A DNA stretch of 37,037 bases from contig CAMOXI010000014.1 of NCBI GenBank assembly GCA_946628965.1, positions 1 through 37,037 on the forward strand, read 5' to 3'. The notes beneath the pieces were generated by a model that was not told the DNA's origin, ran no database searches, and worked only from the letters and a program-made list of their open reading frames with translations. This DNA comes from an uncultured Clostridia bacterium. GTDB taxonomy: Bacteria > Bacillota > Clostridia > Oscillospirales > Oscillospiraceae. The position numbers and the translations under genes were made by a program. Numbering within the stretch: the stretch's first letter is position 1; the number at the start of each line of letters is the position of its first letter. Below are positions 1 through 7,493 of this stretch, one piece after another.

Positions 1-338
1 TTGGCAGCGAAATCAATCGGATTTCCGATTGATTTCGCCATCCGATGATCATTATAGCCCCGCACGGCGAAGCGCCGCTCCTCGGGGACGACGTCGATCT
101 CCCGGATCTCCATGTCCAAAATCTGGATGTGGGGCCTTCCCCTGAGCTGCAGCAGCATCCGGCGCAGCAGAGCCTCCGGCCCCTGCACTTCCATCTCCAC
201 CCGCCCGTCGGGCAGGTTGTCCACCCAGCCAGTGAGATCCAGGGCCCTGGCCAGGTAGAAGGCGGAATAGCGAAAGCCCACGTGCTGCACCCGGCCGGCG
301 CAGAGCACGCGCCAGCGGGCAATGCTCTTTTCCGTCAC
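1..338 (-). CDS. acyP: Acylphosphatase (3' end outside window)
   Basis: Acylphosphatases hydrolyse the carboxyl-phosphate bond of small acyl phosphates in the cytoplasm. Translating the minus strand from the GTG at 338 gives 112 residues without a stop. Residues 15-26 read GRVQHVGFRYSA, the family's phosphate-binding loop, with catalytic Arg23 and, further on, Asn41 in GWVDNLPDG; both sit at the classic family positions. The GTG start is preceded by a purine-rich Shine-Dalgarno stretch (GGGGAGAGGGGG). The family usually ends near a FxVRxY motif, here FAVRGY at about residues 94-99. This frame continues at least 13 residues through a perfect hairpin (7-38), so the C-terminus is extended or altered. 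The cupin gene starts divergently on the other side of a 119-bp gap. Family call is secure; the gene's end is unknown. Confidence 0.88.
   Translation of the reverse strand, partial: MTEKSIARWRVLCAGRVQHVGFRYSAFYLARALDLTGWVDNLPDGRVEMEVQGPEALLRRMLLQLRGRPHIQILDMEIREIDVVPEERRFAVRGYNDHRMAKSIGNPIDFAA
7..38. repeat. Perfect 14-bp inverted repeat in acylphosphatase tail
   Basis: GCGAAATCAATCGG (7-20) and its exact reverse complement (25-38) flank a 4-nt ATTT loop. No T-run follows on either strand within the window, so it does not look like a simple intrinsic terminator. The acylphosphatase frame reads through it immediately after the expected end of the domain. Confidence 0.75.
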
Positions 339-360
339 GGCTCCGCCCCCTCTCCCCTTC

Positions 361-389
361 ACTGTATCACAGCCCCCGCGACCCTGCAA
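361..389 (-). promoter_or_regulatory. Probable promoter of acylphosphatase
   Basis: Read on the minus strand: TTGCAG (389-384), a 17-bp spacer, and TACAGT (366-361), 23 bp upstream of the GTG start. Both hexamers are imperfect but the spacing is ideal. Confidence 0.4.
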
Positions 390-397
390 GAAAAAGA

Positions 398-426
398 TTG
401 CGCGCCGTGGATGCCTGTTATATACT
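398..426 (+). promoter_or_regulatory. Probable promoter of the cupin gene
   Basis: TTGCGC (398-403), a 17-bp spacer and TATACT (421-426) lie 31 bp upstream of the cupin ATG. The -10 is strong and the -35 weak. Confidence 0.5.
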
Positions 427-457
427 GATGATATCAAGACTTTAAGGAGGCAGCACC

Positions 458-805
458 ATGATCAGACGCAGCAGTGAAAAAACCGTGGAGACCAAAAAGC
501 TCTTCAACGGCGACGGACAGGTCACCCTGCAGAGCATTTTAAACGGCGCGCCGGAGATGTACGGCAAGGGGCGGGTGTTCTCCCATTCCATCCTCAAGCC
601 CGGCTGTGAGATCGGCTGGCACATCCACCACGGCGACGGCGAGACCTATTACATTCTCAAAGGCCGCGGGCTCTATAACGACAACGGCAGCGAGATCGAA
701 GTCGGCCCCGGGGACGTGACCTTCTGCGACGCAGAGGAGGGCCACGCCCTCAAGAATTGCGGCGAGGAGGATCTGGAAGTCATCGCGCTCATTCTCTACA
801 AGTAG
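458..805 (+). CDS. Small single-domain cupin protein
   Basis: A 115-residue protein made of one cupin barrel. The metal-binding motif is clear: His55-x-His57, Glu62 and, in the second motif, His96, in the arrangement G..HxH....E......G and later G..H. Such stand-alone cupins bind a divalent metal and act as small enzymes (isomerase or dioxygenase type) or as ligand sensors; the sequence does not say which. The ATG has an excellent Shine-Dalgarno site (AAGGAGG, 7 nt away). The gene is monocistronic: its own promoter lies upstream, and after a palindromic element a bidirectional hairpin terminator at 916-946 separates it from the convergent khpA. The stop codon TAG is part of the intergenic repeat that starts at 802. 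The substrate is not predictable. Confidence 0.85.
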   Translation: MIRRSSEKTVETKKLFNGDGQVTLQSILNGAPEMYGKGRVFSHSILKPGCEIGWHIHHGDGETYYILKGRGLYNDNGSEIEVGPGDVTFCDAEEGHALKNCGEEDLEVIALILYK

Positions 806-877
806 GGGCGATTCATGAATCGCCCGCCGACATCGTACCGCATCGGACATTTCGGGCCGTTCGTGAACGGCCCCTAC
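802..877. repeat. Composite palindromic intergenic element (GTAGGGGC type)
   Basis: Two palindromes face each other. The first begins GTAGGGG and contains the perfect 20-bp palindrome GGGCGATTCATGAATCGCCC at 806-825. The second, inverted, has arms GGGCCGTTC (854-862) and GAACGGCCC (865-873) and ends CCCCTAC. The outer ends GTAGGGGC/GCCCCTAC are thus inverted repeats, while the inner palindromes differ in sequence. The left end supplies the TAG stop of the cupin gene. Related copies lie at 1545-1603 and 33918-33944. Confidence 0.8.
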
Positions 878-915
878 GGTGAGGGAAGGACATTATTCGT
901 AGGGCCTGTACATAG

Positions 916-946
916 AAAAAGCAGAGGCGTTTGCCTCTGCTTTTTT
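916..946. terminator. Bidirectional intrinsic terminator
   Basis: The stem GCAGAGGC (921-928)/GCCTCTGC (933-940), with loop GTTT, is flanked by A5 on the left and T6 on the right. It can therefore end transcription of both the cupin (plus) and khpA (minus). Confidence 0.9.
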
Positions 947-953
947 GCTGCGA

Positions 954-1184
954 TCAGTCCATGATCTCAACAGAAACTTTCTTGCCCTTTCGCTGGGCAA
1001 CGGCCCGCATAAGGATACGGATCTGCTTGACGATCCTGCCCTGCCGGCCGATGACCTTGCCCATATCGCCGTCGGCCACGCGGACCTCAAAAATGGTCTC
1101 GCCGTCGGCTTTGCGCTCGGTCACAGAGACCTCGTCGGGATGATCGACCAGGCTCTGCACGATGTAGGTCAAAAGTTCTTTCAT
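954..1184 (-). CDS. khpA: KH-domain RNA-binding protein KhpA
   Basis: The 76-residue protein is a single KH domain with the nucleic-acid-binding GxxG loop at residues 46-49 (GRQG in KVIGRQGRIVKQ). KhpA (YlqC in Bacillus) pairs with KhpB/Jag as an RNA-binding complex affecting cell-wall synthesis and division in Gram-positives. Position directly after rpsP is the classic arrangement and supports the name. The start follows an AAAGGAG site. A terminator comes right after the gene, so rimM, trmD and rplS, which often follow in Firmicutes, are not co-transcribed here. Confidence 0.93.
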   Translation of the reverse strand: MKELLTYIVQSLVDHPDEVSVTERKADGETIFEVRVADGDMGKVIGRQGRIVKQIRILMRAVAQRKGKKVSVEIMD

Positions 1185-1204
1185 GCCGGTAGAAACTCCT
1201 TTTT

Positions 1205-1441
1205 TCAGGCCTCGACCTTCTTAAGCAGTCCGCGAACAGTGTCGGTGGGCTGAGCGCCGTTGGCGATCCAGTACTCCACGCGGTCCATCTTGACCGTCAG
1301 CTTGTTGCCGTCGGCCATGGGATCGTACATGCCGACTTCCTCGATGAAGCGGCCGTCACGGGGGCTGCGGGAATCCGCAACAACGATACGGTAGTAAGGA
1401 GCCTTCTTGGCGCCCATTCTGCGAAGTCTGATTTTAACCAT
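1205..1441 (-). CDS. rpsP: Ribosomal protein bS16
   Basis: The 78-residue protein starts [20 protein letters not shown], the signature N-terminus of bS16, a small-subunit protein needed for 30S assembly. A longer in-frame start at 1513 exists, but the ATG at 1441 matches the family start exactly and has GGAGGAG nearby, so I chose 1441. It lies 20 bp upstream of khpA, with which it is surely co-transcribed. A palindromic element (1545-1603) separates it from ffh. Confidence 0.97.
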   Translation of the reverse strand: MVKIRLRRMGAKKAPYYRIVVADSRSPRDGRFIEEVGMYDPMADGNKLTVKMDRVEYWIANGAQPTDTVRGLLKKVEA

Positions 1442-1544
1442 TGTATTTTCTCCTCCAAATGTATTGTCATATCTATTACAAACGGCTCCATGCCGATTGT
1501 ATGCTGTTATCATTGGCCTCTCGGTGGACAGGCTGCATATCCTG

Positions 1545-1603
1545 CGGGCGATTCATGCGACCCGAGCACCGCGAGGTAGTCCCTTTAGGGAAATCGCCCC
1601 TAC
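1545..1603. repeat. Second GTAGGGGC-type palindromic element
   Basis: Outer arms GGGCGATT (1546-1553) and AATCGCCC (1592-1599) are followed by CCCTAC, the inverted form of the GTAGGGG end seen at 802. The interior holds a short CCCTTTAGGG palindrome (1581-1590). The element sits between ffh and rpsP and would be transcribed as an mRNA hairpin between the two genes. Confidence 0.7.
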
Positions 1604-1616
1604 GGCATCGGTTCCT

Positions 1617-2999
1617 TTAGAATCCGAAGCCGGGGAATCCTCCCCCGCCTAAACCGGGGAAACCGCCGCCGCTCATCTTGCCCATCTTCTTCTGGAGCTT
1701 GCGCATGTTCTTGCCGGACAGCTGCTTCATCATCTGCTGCATGGCCTCGAACTGCTTGATGAGGCGGTTCACGTCCACCACCTGGGTGCCGGAACCGGCG
1801 GCAATGCGCTTTTTGCGGCTGGAGTTCAGGATGGACGGATTGTCCCGCTCGGCCTGGGTCATGGAGAGGATGATGGCCTCCTGTCTCGCCAGGGCCTTCT
1901 CATCCATCTTTGCGCCCTTGAGCGCCTTGGCGTCCATGCCCGGGATCATCCCGGCCAGATCGCCCAGATCGCCCATGCCCTTGAGCTGGTTCATCTGATC
2001 CAGATAATCGCTGAGGGTGAAGCGGTTGGCGCGCAGCTTCTCGGCCGCCTCCAGCGCCTTCTTCTCGTCAAAGCTCTGCTCCGCCTTTTCGATCAGCGTC
2101 AGCACGTCGCCCATGCCGAGGATGCGGCTGGCCATGCGGTCGGGGTGGAAGGGCTCGATCATATCCAGCTTCTCGCCCACGCCCATGAACTTGATGGGCT
2201 TACCGGTGGCTGCGCGGATTGAGAGTGCCGCGCCGCCTCTGGCGTCGCCGTCCAGCTTGGAGAGCATCACGCCCGTGACGCCGAGGGCCTCGTCAAAGGC
2301 CGTGGCGGCGTTCACCGCGTCCTGACCGGTCATGGCGTCCACCACCAGCAGGATTTCGCTGGGCTCCACCGCGTCGCGGATGTCCTTGAGCTCCTGCATC
2401 AGCTGCTCATCGATGTGCAGGCGGCCGGCGGTATCCAGGAAGACCAGGTCGTTGCCGTGCTTTTTCGCGTGCTCGATGGCGGCCTTCGCGATGTCCACCG
2501 GGTTCTGCTGCCCCATCTGAAAGACGGGGATATTCAGCTGTGCGCCCACGGTCTCCAGCTGCTTGATGGCGGCGGGACGGTAGATGTCGCAGGCGACCAG
2601 CAGCGGGCGCTTGCCCTGCTTGCGCATGTAACCGGCCAGCTTGGCGCCGTTGGTGGTTTTGCCCGCGCCCTGCAGGCCCACCAGCATCACCACGCTGGGC
2701 GATTTGGAGCCGATGTTCAGCTTCTGGTTCTCGCCGCCCATGAGCTTTACCAGCTCTTCGTTGACGATCTTGATGACCATCTGGGCGGGATTGAGCGCCT
2801 CCAGCACGTCCGTGCCCACAGCGCGTTCGGTGACGGCCTTGGTAAAGTCCTTGACCACCTTATAGCTGACGTCCGCCTCCAGCAGGGCCATGCGCACTTC
2901 GCGCATCGCTTCCTTCACGTCGCCGGAAGTCAGTCTCCCCTTGCCGCGCAGCCTCTTGAAGGCCGCGGTCAGTTTATCGGATAAGCTTTCAAACGCCAT
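1617..2999 (-). CDS. ffh: Signal recognition particle GTPase Ffh
   Basis: A 460-residue SRP54 protein, normal length. It binds 4.5S/scRNA and signal sequences of nascent membrane proteins and docks with FtsY at the membrane. The N domain spans about residues 1-90. The G domain has the P-loop GLQGAGKTT (108-116), DTAGR (189-193) and SKLDGDARGG (247-256). The methionine-rich M domain occupies about 320-460 and ends in a Gly/Phe-rich tail (GGGFPGLGGGGFPGFGF). The gene follows ylxM by 24 bp, a conserved coupling in Firmicutes. Transcription probably comes from the strong promoter upstream of ylxM and may continue into rpsP and khpA, since I see no clear terminator after ffh. Confidence 0.98.
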   Translation of the reverse strand: MAFESLSDKLTAAFKRLRGKGRLTSGDVKEAMREVRMALLEADVSYKVVKDFTKAVTERAVGTDVLEALNPAQMVIKIVNEELVKLMGGENQKLNIGSKSPSVVMLVGLQGAGKTTNGAKLAGYMRKQGKRPLLVACDIYRPAAIKQLETVGAQLNIPVFQMGQQNPVDIAKAAIEHAKKHGNDLVFLDTAGRLHIDEQLMQELKDIRDAVEPSEILLVVDAMTGQDAVNAATAFDEALGVTGVMLSKLDGDARGGAALSIRAATGKPIKFMGVGEKLDMIEPFHPDRMASRILGMGDVLTLIEKAEQSFDEKKALEAAEKLRANRFTLSDYLDQMNQLKGMGDLGDLAGMIPGMDAKALKGAKMDEKALARQEAIILSMTQAERDNPSILNSSRKKRIAAGSGTQVVDVNRLIKQFEAMQQMMKQLSGKNMRKLQKKMGKMSGGGFPGLGGGGFPGFGF

Positions 3000-3023
3000 C
3001 TATACAATCCTCACGAAAGCCCT

Positions 3024-3371
3024 TTACACGAAGCTGTCCAGCAGCTCCATGGCCTCATCGGCCAGGGCCCGGTTCTCCCCCTCGCTGCGCGCGCGCAGGA
3101 GAGTGAGCTTTTCCTTCAGGCGCTCCCGCGCCTCCTGGTTCTGCGTAAAGCGGCGGATCAGCCCGGTTTTCTCCTCGATCTGCTGCAGGGCAGCCTCCGC
3201 CCGGCGGATGTTGTCCCACACGCCCTGGCGGGAGATGCCGCACTGCTCCGCGATCTCGGAGAGGGACAGGTCCTCGTTGTAGTGCAGATCGTAGCACTCG
3301 CGCTGCTTGTCGGTCAGGAGCTCGCCATAGAAATCCAGCAGCATCGACTGCATCAGCCGGCTGTCGTTCAC
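3024..3371 (-). CDS. ylxM: YlxM-type SRP-associated helix-turn-helix protein
   Basis: A 115-residue protein with a sigma-region-4-like helix-turn-helix at about residues 20-60 (LTDKQRECYDLHYNEDLSLS, then EIAEQCGISRQGVWDNIRRA) followed by a charged helical tail. This is the UPF0122/YlxM family, which stimulates SRP function in streptococci and is nearly always next to ffh, as here. I use the GTG at 3371, which has AGGGGGG upstream; a nearby ATG is out of frame (ATGTGA). The gene is the first of the ylxM-ffh transcript, with a near-consensus promoter about 40 bp upstream. Confidence 0.92.
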   Translation of the reverse strand: MNDSRLMQSMLLDFYGELLTDKQRECYDLHYNEDLSLSEIAEQCGISRQGVWDNIRRAEAALQQIEEKTGLIRRFTQNQEARERLKEKLTLLRARSEGENRALADEAMELLDSFV

Positions 3372-3407
3372 ATGGCATCCCCCCTGTCAAGCTCTCAAGC
3401 CTTACAG

Positions 3408-3436
3408 AGTATACACGCCTTCTCCCCGCCTGTCAA
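3408..3436 (-). promoter_or_regulatory. Strong sigma-A promoter of ylxM-ffh
   Basis: On the minus strand a perfect TTGACA (3436-3431), a 17-bp spacer and TATACT (3413-3408) stand 37 bp upstream of the ylxM start. It is among the best promoter matches in the window, as expected for an essential operon. Confidence 0.85.
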
Positions 3437-3457
3437 GTGTTTTTTCTTAACAGTGCT

Positions 3458-3485
3458 GATCACTGACCACTGGCCACTGATCACT
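3458..3485. repeat. Four-unit heptamer tandem repeat (GRYCACT)
   Basis: Consecutive 7-bp units GATCACT, GACCACT, GGCCACT and GATCACT (3458-3485). The last unit overlaps the TGA stop of the small helical protein gene (3481-3483). It resembles short heptameric tandem repeats known from other bacterial intergenic regions. Confidence 0.65.
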
Positions 3486-3978
3486 CATTATCCCTGGAGC
3501 TGCCGTCGTTCGCCGTGGCGTCCACGATCTGCTCGAAGTCCGCGATCTCGGCGTTGTCATAGGCCTCGGCCTGAGCGGCCTTCCCGGCTCTGGCGGCGTC
3601 GATCTGCTCCTTCAGCGCGCGCACCTCGTCCTCTTTGGAGAGGATGCCCTGCGTCAGCTCGCCCGCCTGGGCGAAGAGGGGCGCGAAATAGCCCTCGGGC
3701 GCGTCCTTGGCCTGCTCGTAGTAGAGCTTGCCGATCTCGGCATAGACGCGGCTGAGCTCCTCATGGGCGCCGTTGACCTCCAGCGTCAGCTTGGCGATCT
3801 TCGCATAGGCCTTCGTGCGGCTCGCGCCGTCCTCGTAGACCTTCGCAACGCCGCTCTCCTCGGCGGCGCTCTTCACCTTGTCCATGAGACCGGTGACAGC
3901 GTCGCTCGATGCAATCTCCTTTGCCTTGCCCACCAGGGTGTTGATGGTGCCGTTGATGATATCCTTGTAATCACTCAT
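3481..3978 (-). CDS. Small helical protein of unknown function
   Basis: A 165-residue, charged, Ala/Glu-rich protein predicted mainly helical; the middle (about 65-135: KLTLEVNGAHEELSRVYAEI and onward) looks like coiled coil. It has no signal peptide, membrane segment or known catalytic motif. I chose the second of two close ATGs (3978): the AAGGAGG site lies 9 nt from it and too near the first. The start overlaps the lgt stop by 8 bp (ATGAGTGA), so translation is probably coupled. It is the last gene of the lgt transcript. I do not recognise the family. Confidence 0.8.
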   Translation of the reverse strand: MSDYKDIINGTINTLVGKAKEIASSDAVTGLMDKVKSAAEESGVAKVYEDGASRTKAYAKIAKLTLEVNGAHEELSRVYAEIGKLYYEQAKDAPEGYFAPLFAQAGELTQGILSKEDEVRALKEQIDAARAGKAAQAEAYDNAEIADFEQIVDATANDGSSRDNE

Positions 3979-4873
3979 GTTCATTTTCCTCCTTTTCGCT
4001 CTGCGCATTCACGCGATTGACGTACAGTTTCTCCGGGTCATGCTGTTTCCGGCTCTGCAGCAGCAGGGCGATCCCCGCGGCGACAGCCAGGATCAGGCTC
4101 AGCAGCTGGGAGACCCGGATGCCGGTATTGCCGATGTATAAACTGTCTGTGCGCAGGCCCTCGATCCAGGCCCGGCCCAGGCCGTACCAGAAGAAATAGA
4201 TGAGGGCCACCTGCCCGTCGTACTGCCGCCTGCCCGTTTTGGTAAACCACACCAGGAACAGGAAGCAGCAGAGGTTCCACAGGCTCTCATATAAAAACGT
4301 GGGGTGAACGTAAATGGTCGTGCCGTCCGGCGCGGTCAGGCCCATGCGGCAGAAGATTGTGGTCTCCGCGCCGAAGGCCTCCCGGTTCATGAAGTTGCCC
4401 CAGCGGCCGATGATCTGCCCGATCAGCAGGCCGAACATCATCAGGTCCAGCATGGCGGGCAGCGGGATCTTTTTGTGCCGGCAGACGAAGACCGCCACCA
4501 GGATACCCGCGATCACGCCGCCGTAGATGGCAAGACCGCCCTCGTGCACATAGAGCACGGAGATGGGATTCGCCAGATAGTCCTCCAGCCGGAAGAGCAC
4601 GAAGTAGAGCCGCGCGCCCACGATGGACAGCGGGATCAGCCAGAGCATCAGGTCGTAAAAATCGTCGGCCTGGATGCCGAACTCCCTGCTGCGTTTTCCG
4701 CAGTAGAGGATCGCCAGCAGAAAGCCCAGGGCGATCAGCACGCCGTAGAAATAGATGTTTCTGCCGAAGATCGTGAAATACGACGGCGGGTTGATCGTGA
4801 AGTCCCCCAGCAGGGGAAAGCTGATGGCGGAATCCCGCTGGATGGTCTGAATACCTGTGAGTATCGGAAACAT
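3971..4873 (-). CDS. lgt: Prolipoprotein diacylglyceryl transferase Lgt
   Basis: A 300-residue polytopic membrane enzyme that transfers diacylglycerol from phosphatidylglycerol to the lipobox cysteine of prelipoproteins, the first step of lipoprotein maturation. Family motifs are intact: HEGGLAIYGG (110-119, with the functionally important His) and the Lgt signature GRWGNFMNREAFG (156-168). About seven hydrophobic segments are visible. The ATG at 4873 is 2 bp after the upstream peptidase stop, so the genes are tightly coupled; a longer in-frame reading would overlap that peptidase and is unlikely. The window also encodes a lipoprotein substrate (14434-16578). Confidence 0.97.
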   Translation of the reverse strand: MFPILTGIQTIQRDSAISFPLLGDFTINPPSYFTIFGRNIYFYGVLIALGFLLAILYCGKRSREFGIQADDFYDLMLWLIPLSIVGARLYFVLFRLEDYLANPISVLYVHEGGLAIYGGVIAGILVAVFVCRHKKIPLPAMLDLMMFGLLIGQIIGRWGNFMNREAFGAETTIFCRMGLTAPDGTTIYVHPTFLYESLWNLCCFLFLVWFTKTGRRQYDGQVALIYFFWYGLGRAWIEGLRTDSLYIGNTGIRVSQLLSLILAVAAGIALLLQSRKQHDPEKLYVNRVNAQSEKEENEHE

Positions 4874-4875
4874 GT

Positions 4876-6156
4876 TCAGTCCTTCTTCGGTTCGATGATG
4901 GAAATGGCGAGACGCCCGGGGGAGAATACATCGCGCACAAAGGCCTCGCACTCGCTCTTTGTCACCTGGTCGAGCATGGCTATGGCGTCGAGGCTGCCGT
5001 AGTTCTCAAACACACCGGAGGCCAGTGAGATGCAGACATTCCCGAAATCCTCCAGTCCGCGCAGCCGCGCGCCCAGAGAGGCCCGCTTGGCCCGCTCGAA
5101 GCGCTCGGCCGGGAAGCCCTCGGCCGCAACGCGGGCAGCCTCCTGCTGCAGCGCCTCAAAGACCTTTTCGGGCTCTTCGCTCTCGCCGCCGATGAAGAGG
5201 CTGGCCGTGCCGGAAATGAAATCGGACTCGTAGTCAAAATCCCGGTTCAAAAGCCCCTCGGCATAGAGACGGGTATAGAAGGGGGAGGAAGCACCCACCA
5301 GGAGCCGCAGAGCCAGCTGGCTCACGAGCCGCTGGCGCAGCAGCGCCTCACCCTCTTTTTCACTTTCAAATTTCGCGCCGATCAGAAACTGAGGCGCTGA
5401 GACGGCCATCGCCTCCCGGCGCATGGCCTCAGCCGGCAGAAGGCCGTCTTCCGGCTCGCCGAAATCCGGCTGCGGTACAGAGGCTCTCTCGCTGCCGAGG
5501 ATTTCCCGGGCAATCCGGGAAACCTGCTCCTGGTCCACGTCGCCTTCCACGCAGAGGCACATGTTTGCCGGCGTATAGAAGGCGCGGTAACAGGAATGCA
5601 GCACCTCGGGCGTGATCTCCCGGATGCTCTCCACGGTACCGGCAATGCGTTCACGGAGAGGGTGATGGGCGTAGAGCTGCTCAAGCAGGTTGTAGAAGAT
5701 CCGGTTGCCCGGGTCATCCTCGCCCATCAGGATCTCCTGCGTGATGATGCCCTGCTCCTTCTGCACGGTCTCCTCCGTGAAATAGGGCGTGGACACGAAG
5801 TGCAGCAGCAGGCGCAAATTCTCCTCAAAGCGCTCGGTGCACTGGAAGTAGTAGCAGGTCATGTCGTTGCCGGTGAAGGCGTTGGGGTCGGCGCCGTTGG
5901 CGTTCAGGAGGTTCAGGGCATTGTCGCCGTCCGGCATGTCGAACATCTTGTGCTCCAGATAGTGGGCCACGCCAGCCGGGGTATGCCAGGGCTGCCCGTC
6001 CAGCGTAAAGGAGCGGCAGTCCCCGCCGTAATCCACGGCAAAGGCCGCAAAAAAGCTGCGAAAGCCCTTCTTCGGCACCACGCAGAGGCGCAGGCCGTTG
6101 GGGAGCGTATCGGTATACAGCGTCTCCCCGATGTTTGGATACTCAGTCTTCCGCAT
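4876..6156 (-). CDS. M16 zinc peptidase, catalytic (YmfH-like)
   Basis: A 426-residue M16/pitrilysin-family protein. The inverted zinc motif HxxEH is present as HYLEH at residues 65-69, with a third ligand Glu likely at 141 in EQGIITQE. The length fits the bacterial two-domain form, with the catalytic half first and an inactive half after it. It overlaps the preceding M16 gene by 14 bp and its ATG is served by GAGGAGG inside that gene. In Firmicutes such pairs (YmfF/YmfH) usually combine one zinc-bearing and one motif-lacking subunit into a heterodimeric peptidase; this pair shows exactly that. Substrate unknown. Confidence 0.9.
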   Translation of the reverse strand: MRKTEYPNIGETLYTDTLPNGLRLCVVPKKGFRSFFAAFAVDYGGDCRSFTLDGQPWHTPAGVAHYLEHKMFDMPDGDNALNLLNANGADPNAFTGNDMTCYYFQCTERFEENLRLLLHFVSTPYFTEETVQKEQGIITQEILMGEDDPGNRIFYNLLEQLYAHHPLRERIAGTVESIREITPEVLHSCYRAFYTPANMCLCVEGDVDQEQVSRIAREILGSERASVPQPDFGEPEDGLLPAEAMRREAMAVSAPQFLIGAKFESEKEGEALLRQRLVSQLALRLLVGASSPFYTRLYAEGLLNRDFDYESDFISGTASLFIGGESEEPEKVFEALQQEAARVAAEGFPAERFERAKRASLGARLRGLEDFGNVCISLASGVFENYGSLDAIAMLDQVTKSECEAFVRDVFSPGRLAISIIEPKKD

Positions 6157-7453
6157 CGTCTTCCTCCTCGTCCGAAGCGCCGTCGCCCTTCAGGAAATAG
6201 ATCATATCGCATTCGGCGTTGGCGGCGACAGCGGCCACCTGCTCCCGCGTCACCTCGCTCACCAGCTCCGCCAGCTCCAGCGGGCCGTACTCCAGCCCGT
6301 CCAGCACCTGGCTCAGATAGAAGCCCTCCAGTTCGCCCTGGCTGTCCATCATGGCGCGCAGGTCGGAGGCAACGCCCATCTTCGCACTCTCAAGCTCCTC
6401 ATCGGTGATCTCGCCCCGGGCCATCGCGGCCAGTTGGGCAAGCACCTCGTCCCGCACGGCCTCGAACTTGTCAAACTCGATGCCGGAGGACACCAGCAGC
6501 AGGCCCTTGTGCGTATCCACCAGCGAGCCCGCGTAGTAGCAGAGCTGCAGCCGCTCGCGCACGTTTGCGAAGAGCTTGGAGGTGGTGCCGCCGCCGAAGC
6601 AGGCGTTGAAGACCAGCAGCGCAGCCGGGTCCGGCTCCTCCATGCTCTCGCCCAGGCGGAAGCCCATCACGAGCTTGCCCTGGCTCACGTCCATGCTCTC
6701 CTCCACAGTGCGGGGCTGCTCCTCCAGCGCGTTCATGCGCACGTCGGTGCCGATCTCGTAGTCGATCTCGCCCCGGGGCAGGGTCATCAGCGCGTCGCGC
6801 AGGTAGGCGATCAGCTGCTTTTCCGCGGCCCGGCCGCAGTAGAAGATTTCGATGGGGCAGCTCTGCAGCAGGCTCTTATAGTGTTTGGAGAGCTTCTGGT
6901 AATGGATGGCCTCGCACTCCTCCTCGCCGCCGAGACGGCCCACCGCGAAATCCTCGCAGCAGCACATCTCCTCCACGCAGCGGAAGAGGGCGTAGCCCCG
7001 CTTGTCGTTGATGCGGCTGCGAATGGTCTCCAGCATTTTCTCCTTCTCGCTGTCCACATACTGGGGCAGGAGCAGGCCGCCGCGGGTGGCCGGGGAGAGC
7101 AGCAGCTCGCCCATGAGGGCCGCCGCCTTCTGCAGCACGCCTTTGCCGCCGGGGAGATAATCCTCCTCCGGGATGCTGGCGTAGAAGCCGATGCCCTGGA
7201 TCTCGCCGATGCGGCGCACCACCGGTTCGATGGCGGTGCCGTAGAGATCCTCCAGCCGTGCCGAGAGGGCCTCCATATCCGGGGAGCGGGTGGTGCCGCG
7301 GCGCAGCACGTAGGGGATCAGCGCGTTCATGGCCGCCGTATCGCGTTTGAGCTGGGTCAGCAGCGTAAGACTCAGGCAGGCGGTTTTGAATTTGTCCGTG
7401 CGCAGATGGCTCAGCCACACGCCGGGCAGGATCTCGGTTCTTGTCAGCTCCAT
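6143..7453 (-). CDS. M16 family protein lacking zinc motif (YmfF-like)
   Basis: A 436-residue M16-fold protein. The place where HxxEH should be reads YVLRRGTTRSPD, so it is expected to be catalytically inactive and to partner the active subunit downstream. A C-terminal half with GFRLG and FGGGTTSKLFANVRERLQL matches the family's substrate-binding region (the R...Y-type motif is seen as RERLQLCYYAGS). The tail is acidic (DEEEDDAED). The ATG has GGAGGTG upstream. It is the first gene of the M16-M16-lgt transcript; an extended -10 promoter sits at 7494-7502, at the very end of the glucan synthase gene. Confidence 0.88.
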   Translation of the reverse strand: MELTRTEILPGVWLSHLRTDKFKTACLSLTLLTQLKRDTAAMNALIPYVLRRGTTRSPDMEALSARLEDLYGTAIEPVVRRIGEIQGIGFYASIPEEDYLPGGKGVLQKAAALMGELLLSPATRGGLLLPQYVDSEKEKMLETIRSRINDKRGYALFRCVEEMCCCEDFAVGRLGGEEECEAIHYQKLSKHYKSLLQSCPIEIFYCGRAAEKQLIAYLRDALMTLPRGEIDYEIGTDVRMNALEEQPRTVEESMDVSQGKLVMGFRLGESMEEPDPAALLVFNACFGGGTTSKLFANVRERLQLCYYAGSLVDTHKGLLLVSSGIEFDKFEAVRDEVLAQLAAMARGEITDEELESAKMGVASDLRAMMDSQGELEGFYLSQVLDGLEYGPLELAELVSEVTREQVAAVAANAECDMIYFLKGDGASDEEEDDAED

Positions 7454-7493
7454 GGGGCACCTCCGTGATGGTATCCGTGTTTACTAAATATTT

